Shown piece by piece: positions 46,806-56,095 of a DNA stretch of 64,000 nucleotides. The number at the start of each line of letters is the position of its first letter. Within the stretch, counting starts at the first letter, position 1. The stretch comes from Loktanella sp. PT4BL. Its GTDB lineage: Bacteria > Pseudomonadota > Alphaproteobacteria > Rhodobacterales > Rhodobacteraceae. Under the pieces are notes generated by a model. That model was given only the letters and a program-made list of their open reading frames with translations, did no database searches and was not told the DNA's origin. Position numbers and translations under genes: made by a program. The DNA lies in contig NZ_QJJL01000003.1 of assembly GCF_003201935.1 (NCBI RefSeq), positions 248,001 to 312,000 on the forward strand, written 5' to 3'.

Positions 46806-48209
46806 ATGTCCCCCAAAACGCTCTATGATAAAATCTGGGATGCGCATGTAGCCCACGAAGCCGAAGACGGCACCTGCCTGCTTTATATTGACCGCCATCT
46901 GGTGCACGAAGTGACCAGTCCGCAAGCCTTTGAGGGGCTGCGTATGGCGGGCCGCAAGGTACGCGCACCCGAAAAGACAATCGCCGTGCCGGACCACAAC
47001 GTGCCGACAACGCCGGGCCGCGATGACCCCAAGAACATGACCGAGGACAGCGCCATTCAGGTCGCCGCCCTTGATACCAATGCCAAGGACTTTGGGATCC
47101 ACTATTACCCCGTCTCTGACGTGCGCCAGGGCATCGTGCATATCGTGGGCCCCGAGCAGGGCTGGACCTTGCCTGGCATGACGGTGGTCTGCGGTGACAG
47201 CCATACGGCGACACATGGGGCCTTTGGTGCGCTGGCACACGGGATCGGAACATCGGAAGTGGAGCATGTGCTGGCCACACAGACGCTGATCCAGAAGAAA
47301 TCCAAGAACATGAAGGTCGAGATCACCGGCAAGCTGCGCCCCGGTGTAACAGCCAAGGACATTACCCTGTCCGTGATCGGGGCCACCGGCACCGCAGGCG
47401 GCACCGGCTATGTGATCGAATACTGCGGCGAGGCGATCCGTGATCTGTCGATGGAAGGCCGTATGACGGTCTGTAACATGGCGATCGAGGGTGGCGCGCG
47501 CGCAGGTCTGATTGCGCCTGACGAGAAGACCTTTGCATATTGCAAAGGCCGCCCGCATGCGCCGAAAGGTGCCGCATGGGAGGCTGCCGAGGCCTATTGG
47601 CGCACACTTTACACAGATGAAGGCGCGCATTTCGACAAGGTTGTCACGCTGAAAGGCGAAGATATTGCCCCTGTGGTGACATGGGGCACCTCGCCCGAGG
47701 ATGTGCTGCCGATCACGGCAAATGTGCCTGCGGCGGAAGATTTCAGAGGTGGCAAAGTCGGTGCGGCACAGCGCTCTCTCGATTACATGGACCTCAAGCC
47801 GGGCACGCCGTTGAAGGACATCGCAATTGACACTGTCTTTATCGGCTCCTGTACGAACGGCCGGATCGAAGATTTGCGCGCCGCCGCGGAAATCCTGAAA
47901 GGCAAGAAGATCGCCGTGAAACGTGCGATGGTTGTGCCAGGCTCTGGCCTTGTGCGCGCGCAAGCTGAAGAGGAAGGGCTGGCGGATATCTTCAAAGAAG
48001 CTGGCTTTGAATGGCGTCTTGCTGGGTGCTCGATGTGTCTGGCGATGAACCCTGACCAGCTTGCGCCGGGTGAACGCTGTGCGGCCACGTCAAACCGCAA
48101 CTTCGAGGGACGGCAAGGGCGCGGCGGACGCACGCACCTGATGTCACCGGCGATGGCGGCGGCAGCGGCTATTACCGGTAAACTGACCGATGTGCGGGAA
48201 CTGATGTAA
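46806..48209 (+). CDS. leuC: 3-isopropylmalate dehydratase, large subunit
   Basis: 467 residues. With LeuD it isomerises 2-isopropylmalate to 3-isopropylmalate in leucine synthesis. This aconitase-type protein binds a 4Fe-4S cluster; the ligands are in [16 protein letters not shown] near residue 345 and [13 protein letters not shown] near residue 405. The N-terminus [16 protein letters not shown] and [20 protein letters not shown] are family blocks. GGGAGAGGACA precedes the start at 46806. A structured 86-base spacer separates it from leuD. Confidence 0.97.
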   Translation: MSPKTLYDKIWDAHVAHEAEDGTCLLYIDRHLVHEVTSPQAFEGLRMAGRKVRAPEKTIAVPDHNVPTTPGRDDPKNMTEDSAIQVAALDTNAKDFGIHYYPVSDVRQGIVHIVGPEQGWTLPGMTVVCGDSHTATHGAFGALAHGIGTSEVEHVLATQTLIQKKSKNMKVEITGKLRPGVTAKDITLSVIGATGTAGGTGYVIEYCGEAIRDLSMEGRMTVCNMAIEGGARAGLIAPDEKTFAYCKGRPHAPKGAAWEAAEAYWRTLYTDEGAHFDKVVTLKGEDIAPVVTWGTSPEDVLPITANVPAAEDFRGGKVGAAQRSLDYMDLKPGTPLKDIAIDTVFIGSCTNGRIEDLRAAAEILKGKKIAVKRAMVVPGSGLVRAQAEEEGLADIFKEAGFEWRLAGCSMCLAMNPDQLAPGERCAATSNRNFEGRQGRGGRTHLMSPAMAAAAAITGKLTDVRELM

Positions 48210-48216
48210 GCGGCGC

Positions 48217-48276
48217 GCTCATCAGCCCCTTTCGGGGGCTTTCTTCGCGAAGAAGGCCCCGTAGGGACTGATGAGC
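48217..48276 (+). other. Predicted three-way-junction RNA element between leuC and leuD
   Basis: GCTCATCAG (48217-48225) pairs with CTGATGAGC (48268-48276). Inside are CCCC-TTTC-GGGG (48226-48237) and the perfect palindrome TTCTTCGCGAAGAA (48241-48254). The result is a closed two-branch structure ending just ahead of the leuD ribosome-binding site (GAAAGG). It may stabilise the leuC message or tune leuD translation. Confidence 0.5.
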
Positions 48277-48295
48277 AGCCCGAAAGGAAAAAAAG

Positions 48296-48901
48296 ATGCA
48301 GAAATTTACAAAACTCAGCGGCATTGCAGCACCCATGCCTTTGGTCAATATCGACACCGATATGATCATCCCCAAGCAGTTCCTGAAAACGATCAAGCGT
48401 TCTGGTCTTGGCGTGAACCTCTTTGATGAAATGCGCTATGACGACGACCGCAACGAAATCCCCGATTTCGTGCTGAATAAACCGCAGTATCGCGAAGCAC
48501 AGATCCTTGTTGCGGGCGACAACTTCGGTTGCGGGTCTTCGCGTGAACATGCGCCTTGGGCAATTGCCGACTTTGGCATCACTTGCGTGATCGCGCCGTC
48601 CTATGCAGACATCTTCTACAACAACTGCTTCAAGAACGGCATTCTGCCCATCGTTCTGCCGCAAGAGCAGGTGGATGTATTGATGAAAGATGCCGAAAAG
48701 GGATCGAACGCGCGCATCGAGGTTGATCTGGAAGCGCAGACGGTGACAACTTCGGATGGCGAGACCTTCAGTTTTGAAGTCGACAGCTTCAAGAAGCATT
48801 GTCTGATGAATGGTCTCGATGACATCGGTTTGACGATGGAAAAGGCCGCATCAATCGACGCCTTCGAAGCCGAGGCAGCCACAACCCGTCCTTGGGTCTA
48901 G
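48296..48901 (+). CDS. leuD: 3-isopropylmalate dehydratase, small subunit
   Basis: 201 residues. It is the swivelling domain partner of Leu[21 protein letters not shown] near the N-terminus and [20 protein letters not shown] near residue 70 are the signature stretches, the latter forming part of the substrate site. The usual C-terminal segment ending in [17 protein letters not shown] is complete. It follows leuC on the same strand. A stem-loop with T-rich flank (48925-48957) lies after the gene. Confidence 0.97.
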   Translation: MQKFTKLSGIAAPMPLVNIDTDMIIPKQFLKTIKRSGLGVNLFDEMRYDDDRNEIPDFVLNKPQYREAQILVAGDNFGCGSSREHAPWAIADFGITCVIAPSYADIFYNNCFKNGILPIVLPQEQVDVLMKDAEKGSNARIEVDLEAQTVTTSDGETFSFEVDSFKKHCLMNGLDDIGLTMEKAASIDAFEAEAATTRPWV

Positions 48902-48924
48902 GTTTCAGATTCTACCGAATAGAC

Positions 48925-48957
48925 AAGCCGTTCCTGCGGGGGCGGCTTTCTTATTTC
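48925..48957 (+). terminator. Probable terminator after leuD
   Basis: AAGCCG (48925-48930) can pair with CGGCTT (48943-48948) and is followed by a TCTTATTT tract. The stem is short and the loop long, so it is a moderate candidate. Confidence 0.5.
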
Positions 48958-49206
48958 GCGGTCTGAGTAGCGGCGCGGCCATCACTGCCGGCGCACCTGC
49001 GACAGAATTGCCACGACGTGGTGGCATTCCAGCATCACTTTGCAGTCAAAATGGAAGTTTGCCCCGCGTTTCACCTGTCCATCAGTTGAAGCGTGAAAGA
49101 GGATTTGTTCACATTCGGATAAAGAATATAGATAGGCAGAGGGGGCTTGCGGGCTGCAGGGCGAGATATTGCGCCTTTCCGTCAGCCCGAAAGAGGATGT
49201 AGTGCA
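48958..49206. other. Non-coding stretch between leuD and a membrane-protein gene
   Basis: With the terminator this makes about 300 bases without a supported gene. A 64-codon open frame (49008-49202) is Arg- and Ser-rich with no ribosome-binding site or domain, so I do not call it. A promoter for the membrane protein is expected here; AAGAATATAGAT (49124-49135) is the most AT-rich spot. Confidence 0.45.
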
Positions 49207-50019
49207 GTGTTATCTCGTTTGCCCGCAGCATTGGTGAGAGCTATTCTGGTCGTGATATTGGTTGTCATGCCCTACGCGCTTGTGCCGAGCAGCGGCTCGG
49301 ATAATACGCAGATCATTGTGCTGGTCGCGATCTTTGGCGCGCTTTTCACCATCGTCGAATATAGTTCAAGCAGCCCCAGTCTTGTTGAATTCCGCGACGC
49401 GCCGCCCTTCAACAGAGTTCGCTTCTCTGCGCTTTTTGCGACCGTTTTCTGCCTTGCCATGATCTTCAAAGGCGTCGAGTCGCCCAGTGCGATATCGACC
49501 TATTTTCAGAACAGCGGAAGCGTGATCGGCGCGACGATTGATTTCCCCTATTCGCCAGTGCGCCTGATGGTTGTCATGATGCCGGACGGCACGGATCCTG
49601 CCGTTATCCAGCACCTGCGGGATGCAGCAGGCTTGAGCTATCTGATTTCGGTGTTTTCCGTCATCTGGTTCATTGTCCTGCTGCGGCTTTATCGCTGGCC
49701 GCGCCGGACTGGCGCTTTCAATGTCTGGATCAACCTGCCGACTTTTGACCCCACTGCCGGCGGTGATGTTGTCAAAAGGCTCCAGCGGGATGGTCGCATT
49801 AACATTATATTAGGGTTCTTGCTGCCCTTCTTGGTGCCAGCGGTGCTCAAGTTGATCGCGGCGATGGGTACGGCGATCAATCTTGATAACCCGCAGACCT
49901 TGATTTGGACGGTTTCTGCATGGGCATTCCTGCCAGCCAGTATTCTGATGCGCGGTGTGGCTCTCAGCCGCGTCGCGCAGATGATCGAAGTGCAGCGCGG
50001 AAAATCCGTCGATCACTAG
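49207..50019 (+). CDS. Uncharacterised integral membrane protein
   Basis: 270 residues from a GTG at 49207, 10 bases after AGAGGA. About seven hydrophobic segments can be drawn (ALVRAILVVILVVMPYALV, IIVLVAIFGALFTIV, FSALFATVFCLAMIF, LSYLISVFSVIWFIVLLRLY, IILGFLLPFLVPAVL, TLIWTVSAWAFLPASILM). A periplasmic or cytosolic loop near residues 95-135 contains MMPDGTDPAVIQHLRDA. I do not recognise the family. It precedes, and slightly abuts, the exported EEP-like gene in the same direction, so the two probably form a pair set into the leucine locus. Confidence 0.7.
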   Translation: MLSRLPAALVRAILVVILVVMPYALVPSSGSDNTQIIVLVAIFGALFTIVEYSSSSPSLVEFRDAPPFNRVRFSALFATVFCLAMIFKGVESPSAISTYFQNSGSVIGATIDFPYSPVRLMVVMMPDGTDPAVIQHLRDAAGLSYLISVFSVIWFIVLLRLYRWPRRTGAFNVWINLPTFDPTAGGDVVKRLQRDGRINIILGFLLPFLVPAVLKLIAAMGTAINLDNPQTLIWTVSAWAFLPASILMRGVALSRVAQMIEVQRGKSVDH

Positions 50020-50036
50020 GTCTCTGGCCACGTCTT

Positions 50037-51047
50037 TTGGTTTGCCTTTGCATGGCCGGCACGGCCCAAGCCGAGACGCTCCGCGTGGCGACCTTCGCCG
50101 CGCCATTGAGCGGGGACGGACCGGGGCTTTTGCTGCGTGACATCCTCAGCGGTGACGCCGCACAAATCGTCGCTGTTCAAAAAATCATCGCCCGCAACAG
50201 CCCCGATATTCTGGTCTTGACGGATTTCGACTATGATCTGGATGGTCTCGCACTTGGGGCTTTTTCGGCTTCGTTTGCAGATCCCTATCCGCATATGTTT
50301 GCCTTGCCGCCAAATGCGGGCATGGCAACGGGTCTCGATCTGAACGCAAACGGTCGGCTGGGTGAGGCGCGGGATGCACAAGGTTATGGCCGGTTTGCCG
50401 GTGACGGCGGCATGGCGATCCTGTCGCGCTTTCCAATCCTGGCTGGGCAGGCGACTGATTATTCCGGGGTCCTTTGGAAAGATCTGCCTGATGTCACTTT
50501 GCCCCAATTGGAAGGCGTGCCGTTTCTTGGCGACGATGCACTGAACCAATTGCGCCTGTCATCAACGGGCCATTGGATTGTCCCGGTTGCATTACCGGAT
50601 GGCCCCCCGATTTCGGTGATGGCATTTGATGCGACCCCGCCGGTTTTTGATGGGCCCGAAGACATGAACGGGCTACGCAACCGCGATGAACTGCGTTTGT
50701 GGGAAGTGGTATTGGAGGGTGGCTTTGGGCCTGTTCCGGACAGTTTTGTGATTGCGGGAAATGCCAATCTCGACCCCAAGGGGGGCGAAGGGTATCGACA
50801 GGCTATGGCAGACTTCCTGGCGCGCGTTTCACTGCAAGACCCGCTGCCGGATCAGCCAACAGCTGATTGGCCGGAAGACGGCCCGGGGGATTTGCGCGTC
50901 AGCTATGTTTTGCCTTCACAGGACTGGATGATTGTAGATGCGGGCGTCTTCTGGCCTGACCCCGATGATCCTGAGCGCGCCCTTCTTGGCGAGGATGGAT
51001 TGGCTGCTGGTCCACACAGGTTTGTCTGGGTCGATATCAGCCGCTAA
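50037..51047 (+). CDS. Exported endonuclease/exonuclease/phosphatase-fold protein with degenerate site
   Basis: About 336 residues. The mature part starts ETLRVATFAAPLSGDGPG after a signal-like VCLCMAGTAQA. The EEP fold is recognisable from GYGRFAGDGGMAILSRFPIL, IAGNANLDPKGGEGYRQAM and GPHRFVWVDI. Several catalytic positions deviate: the usual ATFN Asn is Ala, the metal-binding Glu region reads ILVLTDFDYD, GDFN is replaced by GNANLD, and the Asp of the RxDY motif is Ser (LRVSYVLPS). The start is unclear; the TTG at 50037 is the best codon in frame after the upstream stop, and a longer frame running into the membrane-protein gene remains possible. Confidence 0.7.
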   Translation: MVCLCMAGTAQAETLRVATFAAPLSGDGPGLLLRDILSGDAAQIVAVQKIIARNSPDILVLTDFDYDLDGLALGAFSASFADPYPHMFALPPNAGMATGLDLNANGRLGEARDAQGYGRFAGDGGMAILSRFPILAGQATDYSGVLWKDLPDVTLPQLEGVPFLGDDALNQLRLSSTGHWIVPVALPDGPPISVMAFDATPPVFDGPEDMNGLRNRDELRLWEVVLEGGFGPVPDSFVIAGNANLDPKGGEGYRQAMADFLARVSLQDPLPDQPTADWPEDGPGDLRVSYVLPSQDWMIVDAGVFWPDPDDPERALLGEDGLAAGPHRFVWVDISR

Positions 51048-51120
51048 CGGCTTGGTATCTTGAACCTGACGCCCCATCGCGATAGGGCATTTGCAACAAT
51101 TTCAAGCAAGGACCAACACA

Positions 51121-52224
51121 ATGGCAAACCCTTCTCTTTTGATCCTCGCCGGTGACGGCATTGGCCCCGAAGTTATGGACGAAGTGAAGCGGATCATCGG
51201 TTGGTTCGGTGACAAGCGCGATCTGACGTTTGACGTCTCCGAAGATCTTGTCGGCGGCGCCGCCTATGACGCGCATGGCGTACCGCTGCACGACGACACG
51301 ATGGCCAAGGCGCAGGAAGTCGATGCAGTGCTGCTGGGGGCCGTCGGCGGGCCAAAGTATGACAACCTCGACTTCAGCGTGAAGCCGGAACGCGGGTTGC
51401 TGCGCCTGCGCAAGGAAATGGATCTTTTCGCGAACCTGCGTCCTGCCCAGTGCTTTGACGCGCTGGCTGACTTCTCGTCTCTGAAGAAAGACATCGTTTC
51501 CGGTCTGGATATCATGATCGTGCGCGAGCTGACCTCTGGCGTCTATTTTGGCGAACCGCGCGGCATCCATATCGAAGACAATATGCGCGTGGGTATCAAC
51601 ACCCAGCGCTATACCGAGGCAGAGATCGAACGCGCCGCGCGTGCGGCATTTGATCTGGCCATGAAGCGTAACAAGAAGGTCTGCTCGATGGAGAAGGCCA
51701 ATGTGATGGAAAGCGGTATTCTGTGGCGGGATGTCGTCACCGAAGTTCACGCTGATTATCCTGAAGTCGAACTGAGCCACATGTACGCCGACAACGGCGC
51801 CATGCAGCTGGTGCGCGCGCCCAAACAGTTCGACGTGATCCTGACCGACAACCTTTTCGGTGATATCCTGTCGGATTGTGCCGCGATGCTGACCGGTTCA
51901 TTGGGGATGCTGCCTTCAGCGTCGCTGGGGCTGCCGATGGCCAATGGACGCCCGAAGGCGATGTATGAACCGGTGCATGGTTCGGCCCCCGATATCACCG
52001 GCCAAGGCAAGGCGAACCCGATTGCCTGTATTCTCAGCTTTGCGATGGCGTTGCGCTATTCTTTCGACGAAGGCGCCGAAGCCGATCGTCTGGAAGCCGC
52101 GATCGAGAAAGTCCTCTCTGATGGCGCACGCACAGCGGACCTGATGGGCCCCGAAGGCGGCACCCCGCTCAGCACCACGCAGATGGGTGACGTGATCCTT
52201 GCGGCACTGGACGCGAGCCTCTGA
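51121..52224 (+). CDS. leuB: 3-isopropylmalate dehydrogenase
   Basis: 367 residues. It oxidises and decarboxylates 3-isopropylmalate with NAD+, the third step of leucine synthesis. [19 protein letters not shown] opens the protein; [10 protein letters not shown]-type [20 protein letters not shown] binds substrate, and [20 protein letters not shown] and [19 protein letters not shown] carry the metal Asp residues and the NAD loop, with the NAD-type Asp/Ile context rather than the NADP one. It is the only pathway gene after the two-gene insertion following leuD. AAGGACCAACACA precedes the ATG. Confidence 0.97.
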   Translation: MANPSLLILAGDGIGPEVMDEVKRIIGWFGDKRDLTFDVSEDLVGGAAYDAHGVPLHDDTMAKAQEVDAVLLGAVGGPKYDNLDFSVKPERGLLRLRKEMDLFANLRPAQCFDALADFSSLKKDIVSGLDIMIVRELTSGVYFGEPRGIHIEDNMRVGINTQRYTEAEIERAARAAFDLAMKRNKKVCSMEKANVMESGILWRDVVTEVHADYPEVELSHMYADNGAMQLVRAPKQFDVILTDNLFGDILSDCAAMLTGSLGMLPSASLGLPMANGRPKAMYEPVHGSAPDITGQGKANPIACILSFAMALRYSFDEGAEADRLEAAIEKVLSDGARTADLMGPEGGTPLSTTQMGDVILAALDASL

Positions 52225-53213
52225 TGTCACCCAATGTCAAAGGCGCATTATTTGCTTTGCTTGCCTTTGGCATATTCTCCACGCACGATGTGGTGGTAAA
52301 GGTTCTGGGTGGGATTTATTCGCCCATCCAGATCGTCTTTTTCAGTGTTTTGCTAAGCTTCCCGCTCGCGATGGTGATGCTGATGCGGGATGCCTCGCCA
52401 GGAACCCTGGTGCCGGTGCATCCGTGGTGGCTGGCGCTGCGGACGGTGGCGACGGTGGTGACGGGTGTATCTGCCTTTTATGCCTTTTCGGTTCTGCCGC
52501 TGGCACAAACCTATGCCATTCTCTTTGCATCCCCTTTGTTGATCACCGTGCTTGCGATCCCTGTTCTGGGTGAAACCGTCAGGTTGCGCCGCTGGCTGGC
52601 CGTTCTGGTGGGCCTTGCGGGGGTTCTGGTTGTGCTGCGGCCCGGCGATACAGATTTGTCCTTGGGACATCTGGCGGCATTGGCGGCTGCGGTAGGCGGG
52701 TCTTTGGCGTCGATCGTTGTACGTAAAATCGGCGCGGACGAGCGGCCGGTTGTGATGCTGCTTTACCCGATGATGGTGACATTCATCGTCATGGCCTGCG
52801 CGTTGCCCTTCGTTTATGTCCCGATGCCGATTGAGCACCTTGGCCTCTTGGGGATCATCGCCGCCTTTGCATGGGTGGCAAGCCGTCTTGTCATTTCCGC
52901 CTATCAGGCAGGTGAGGCTGCCATCATCGCGCCGATGCAATACAGCCAGATCATCTGGGCCACTATTTTCGGCTATCTTTTCTTTGACGAAAGCATTGAT
53001 CGTGCCACCGCCATAGGTGCGGGCATTATCATTGCCAGCGGTCTTTACATCGTCCTGCGTGAGAGCAGGAGCGGAAACTCCGAGAACACGCCGGTGCTGC
53101 GCACGCGGTCACGCTCCGAGACAGGGACAACGCCCCGCGTATCGCTCTTTATGCGCGCTGCGGGTAAGACGCCGCCACGCCCCGACGACCACAAAGACGA
53201 CAGCGCTACCTAG
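52224..53213 (+). CDS. EamA/DMT family transporter
   Basis: 329 residues with ten hydrophobic segments arranged as two five-helix EamA repeats (first: GALFALLAFGIFSTHDVVVK; second: LGHLAALAAAVGGSLASIVV). The family exports or imports small metabolites; the substrate is not predictable. A polar tail of about 40 residues rich in Arg and Thr follows the last helix. The ATG shares its A with the leuB TGA (52224), so it is coupled to leuB, which suggests export of a related metabolite such as a branched-chain intermediate; this is speculation. It overlaps the convergent gene by eight bases. Confidence 0.88.
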   Translation: MSPNVKGALFALLAFGIFSTHDVVVKVLGGIYSPIQIVFFSVLLSFPLAMVMLMRDASPGTLVPVHPWWLALRTVATVVTGVSAFYAFSVLPLAQTYAILFASPLLITVLAIPVLGETVRLRRWLAVLVGLAGVLVVLRPGDTDLSLGHLAALAAAVGGSLASIVVRKIGADERPVVMLLYPMMVTFIVMACALPFVYVPMPIEHLGLLGIIAAFAWVASRLVISAYQAGEAAIIAPMQYSQIIWATIFGYLFFDESIDRATAIGAGIIIASGLYIVLRESRSGNSENTPVLRTRSRSETGTTPRVSLFMRAAGKTPPRPDDHKDDSAT

Positions 53214-54822
53214 CCGCCTCTGGCGGGGCAAAGCTGTTGGGATTGGCGCGCGCCCAGCGTTCGCGGTAGATCGGGTTATCGGTGCCATCATCAAGCAGGA
53301 AGCCTTCGCGCAGATAGGTATAGACATCTGCCGCCTCGGTCATTTGCCCGTCGCCTTTGCGGGTCATGAAATGGTAAGGCAGGAAGCCGCAAGGATCGTC
53401 CAGACCTGCCGCCGCCGCCATCTCGCCCAAGGCTTTCAGTGTATTTGCATGGAACCGCGCCACGCGCTTGCTCTTGTCATTCACGTTCAGGGCTCTTTGC
53501 CGGATCGGATCCTGTGTGGTCACACCCACGGGGCAGTGATTGGTATGGCAGGCCTGCGCCTGAATACAGCCAATCGCAAACATATAGCCGCGCGCCGAGT
53601 TGCACCAATCGGCACCCAATGACAGCGCCCGCGCGATGTCAAAAGCACTGACAACCTTGCCCGCTGCGCCGATTTTGATGCGGTCACGGATCCCCGCACC
53701 GCGCAGCGTATTATGGACAAAAGTGAGCCCCTCAACCATGGGCATGCCGACGTGGTTGGCAAATTCCAAAGGTGCGGCACCCGTGCCGCCTTCGGTGCCA
53801 TCAACCACAATAAAATCAGGGGTGATGCCTGTTTCCAGCATGGCTTTGACGATGCACATGAATTCGCGCCGGTGCCCGATGCAGAGCTTGAAGCCGATGG
53901 GTTTGCCGTCGGACAGTTCACGCAACTGGCCCACAAATTTGACCAGCCCCATCGGGCCTTTGAAGGCGCTGTGACTTGCCGGTGAGACGCAGTCGACACC
54001 CATGGGGATATCGCGGGCCTCGGCAATCTCGGGCGTGATCTTGGCCGCTGGCAACATGCCCCCGTGTCCCGGCTTTGCACCTTGGCTGAGCTTGATCTCG
54101 ATCATCTTGACCTGTTCGTCGGCGGCAATTTGGGCGAACTTCTCGGGGTTGAATGTGCCGTCATGATTGCGGCACCCGAAATAACCCGAGCCGACCTCAA
54201 AAATCAGATCCCCGCCTTCCCGATGATAGCGGCTGATGCCACCCTCGCCGGTATCATGGGCGAAACCGCCCATCTTGGCCCCTTTGTTCAAGGCTGAAAT
54301 CGCATTGGCAGAGAGGGACCCAAAGCTCATGGCCGAGATGTTGTAGAGCGAGGCATTATAGGGCTGTTTGCAGTCCAGGCCGCCGATCTTGACGCGGAAA
54401 TCGGTAGTTTCGAAGTGCGTGGGCTCAACCGAGTGCGTGAGCCATGAATAACCCGCCTCGTACACCTTCTCCTGTGTCCCGAACGGGCGTTTATCCTCCG
54501 CCCCTTTCGCCCGCTGATAGACCAACGAGCGTTGTTCGCGGCTGAAGGGTTGCTCGTCCTGATCGCTTTCAATCAGATACTGGCGAATTTCGGGGCGGAT
54601 CTTTTCGAAGATAAAACGAAGATGTCCAAGGATGGGATAGTTGCGCAAAATGGCGTGGCGGTCTTGGCGGACGTCATGCACACCCAAAAGCGTGAAGGAG
54701 CCAAAGACAGCGGCCAGAACGAAAACCCATGTTGCCCAAAACCCGATGATAAAGCAGATCAGAGTCAAAACGGCGGCAACGACAAATGTGCTATAGCGCT
54801 GTAGTGAAATCAGTTTTTGCAA
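53206..54822 (-). CDS. FMN-binding glutamate-synthase family protein (membrane-anchored)
   Basis: 538 residues. Two N-terminal membrane helices (YSTFVVAAVLTLICFIIGFW and VFVLAAVFGSFTLLGVHDV) precede the synthase domain of the GltB type from about residue 100, which binds FMN and an Fe-S cluster: NISAMSFGSLSANAISALN, HDTGEGGISRYHREGGD, the FIVVDGTEGGTGAAPLEFAN loop and the cysteines in CIQAQACHTNHCPVGVTTQ. No glutamine amidotransferase domain is attached, so glutamate synthesis is not assured. The start is a TTG at 54822 with GGAGGG seven bases ahead. It stands alone, convergent with the DMT gene. Confidence 0.88.
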   Translation of the reverse strand: MQKLISLQRYSTFVVAAVLTLICFIIGFWATWVFVLAAVFGSFTLLGVHDVRQDRHAILRNYPILGHLRFIFEKIRPEIRQYLIESDQDEQPFSREQRSLVYQRAKGAEDKRPFGTQEKVYEAGYSWLTHSVEPTHFETTDFRVKIGGLDCKQPYNASLYNISAMSFGSLSANAISALNKGAKMGGFAHDTGEGGISRYHREGGDLIFEVGSGYFGCRNHDGTFNPEKFAQIAADEQVKMIEIKLSQGAKPGHGGMLPAAKITPEIAEARDIPMGVDCVSPASHSAFKGPMGLVKFVGQLRELSDGKPIGFKLCIGHRREFMCIVKAMLETGITPDFIVVDGTEGGTGAAPLEFANHVGMPMVEGLTFVHNTLRGAGIRDRIKIGAAGKVVSAFDIARALSLGADWCNSARGYMFAIGCIQAQACHTNHCPVGVTTQDPIRQRALNVNDKSKRVARFHANTLKALGEMAAAAGLDDPCGFLPYHFMTRKGDGQMTEAADVYTYLREGFLLDDGTDNPIYRERWARANPNSFAPPEAAR

Positions 54823-54918
54823 AGCAAACCCTCCGTATATGAGCGATACACTATGCGGCTGATTTGCTTAATAAAAGGGCAGTTTTGAGCTGTGAGCGCT
54901 CACTTTCCCGTTCCTGAC

Positions 54919-55728
54919 CTAGAAATTTGGCGTCACACCGGGCAGATCAAGCGCTTTGATCAAATCGCGCAGTTCCTGACGGGCCGCGACGTTGGAGATA
55001 TTCATCCCCTTCACGCCAAGATCGCGCAGGTCAAGCAGTGTCATGCCACGCGGAAAGAGCTCGCGGAAGATGACACGCTCATTGAACCCGGGCGCTGTGC
55101 GAAAACCGATCCGCTTGGCCAGCTTCTCGATCACGCGTTCCATCTTTTGTTTGTTCACCATGGCCTGCGCACCCATCCTGTTGCGCACGACAACCCAGTC
55201 GATCGGCTTCAATCCGGCCTGGCTGCGCAACTGGCGCGCGTTCCAGACCATTTCAGAATAGACCGAAGGCGAGGTGATTTCTTCGCCGTCGCTGTCGACA
55301 TGCGCGAGAAGATCGAAGTCCACAAAGCTGTCATTCAGCGGTGTGATCAGCGTATCGGCCAAAGAGTGGGCGACTTGGCTCAGGCGTGTATGGGAACCCG
55401 GGCAATCAATCAGGATGAATTCGGCGTTCGCTTCCATCTTGGCCACGGCCATCGAGAGCCTGTGATCGAAGGCATTTTCGCCAGGCTCGAGGATGTTTTG
55501 GTCAATATCGGGCAGTTCATGGTACGTGGGCGAGGGCAGGTGCAATCCCTGCTGCTCCATATAGGTTTGGCGGTTCAGCACATAGCGCCCAAGTGTTTTC
55601 TGGCGCAGGTCAAGATCAAGGGTGCCAACACGATGTCCCATCCGCGCAAGAGCCGTCGCCACATGCATCGAAACAGTCGATTTGCCCGCGCCGCCCTTTT
55701 CGTTGCCGACCACGATAATATGCGCCAC
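54919..55728 (-). CDS. mipZ: Division-site placement ATPase MipZ
   Basis: 269 residues. MipZ is a ParA/MinD-type ATPase that forms a gradient from the ParB-bound poles and inhibits FtsZ assembly there. The deviant Walker A box is VVGNEKGGAGKSTVSMHVAT near residue 7, then the switch-I-like TLDLDLRQKTLGRYV, and EFILIDCPGSHTRLSQ for Walker B, with the C-terminal NERVIFRELFPRGMTLLDL that is characteristic of MipZ and not ParA. The GTG at 55728 is preferred because GGGAATC precedes it and the upstream extension has no family match. It diverges from the helicase gene. Confidence 0.92.
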   Translation of the reverse strand: MAHIIVVGNEKGGAGKSTVSMHVATALARMGHRVGTLDLDLRQKTLGRYVLNRQTYMEQQGLHLPSPTYHELPDIDQNILEPGENAFDHRLSMAVAKMEANAEFILIDCPGSHTRLSQVAHSLADTLITPLNDSFVDFDLLAHVDSDGEEITSPSVYSEMVWNARQLRSQAGLKPIDWVVVRNRMGAQAMVNKQKMERVIEKLAKRIGFRTAPGFNERVIFRELFPRGMTLLDLRDLGVKGMNISNVAARQELRDLIKALDLPGVTPNF

Positions 55729-56095
55729 TGATCGATTCCCCGTCGTTTCTTGCCTCGGACCACTATATGATGTGGGTGGTGCAAGGGAAAGCACATGCAA
55801 CACATCGGCCGGTATTTTCCCGTCCCCTTGACAGATGGCGTGCAAAGCCTCATGTGAAGCTCAACCGACGCAAGCTGCCGCGTGAGCAGAGCGAGACCTG
55901 ATAGGTCTATTTGCAAGGCGTCGTTTAAACTTCAGGTTCCCACATCACGCAGGGGTCCCGCGCCACATCGGCGCCCGGACAATGCGGTCTTGGCTGTCAG
56001 CATATTGGCGCAACCTTGCACGGGTTCATGGCATTTTGCCGTGGGCCAAATGATATGCGCGGGCTGCTGGCCCGCAGAAAATAGGATATCCATTC
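55729..56095. other. Non-coding divergent region between mipZ and the helicase
   Basis: 367 bases. I see a short palindrome AGACCT-GAT-AGGTCT (55893-55907) and otherwise nothing definable. It probably holds both promoters and a longish helicase leader; cold-induced helicase genes often have one. No gene is supported here. Confidence 0.45.

Noticed and set aside
49008-49202. 64-codon open frame between leuD and the membrane-protein gene
   Set aside because: Arg- and Ser-rich, lacks a ribosome-binding site and shows no motif; it runs across a probable promoter region.
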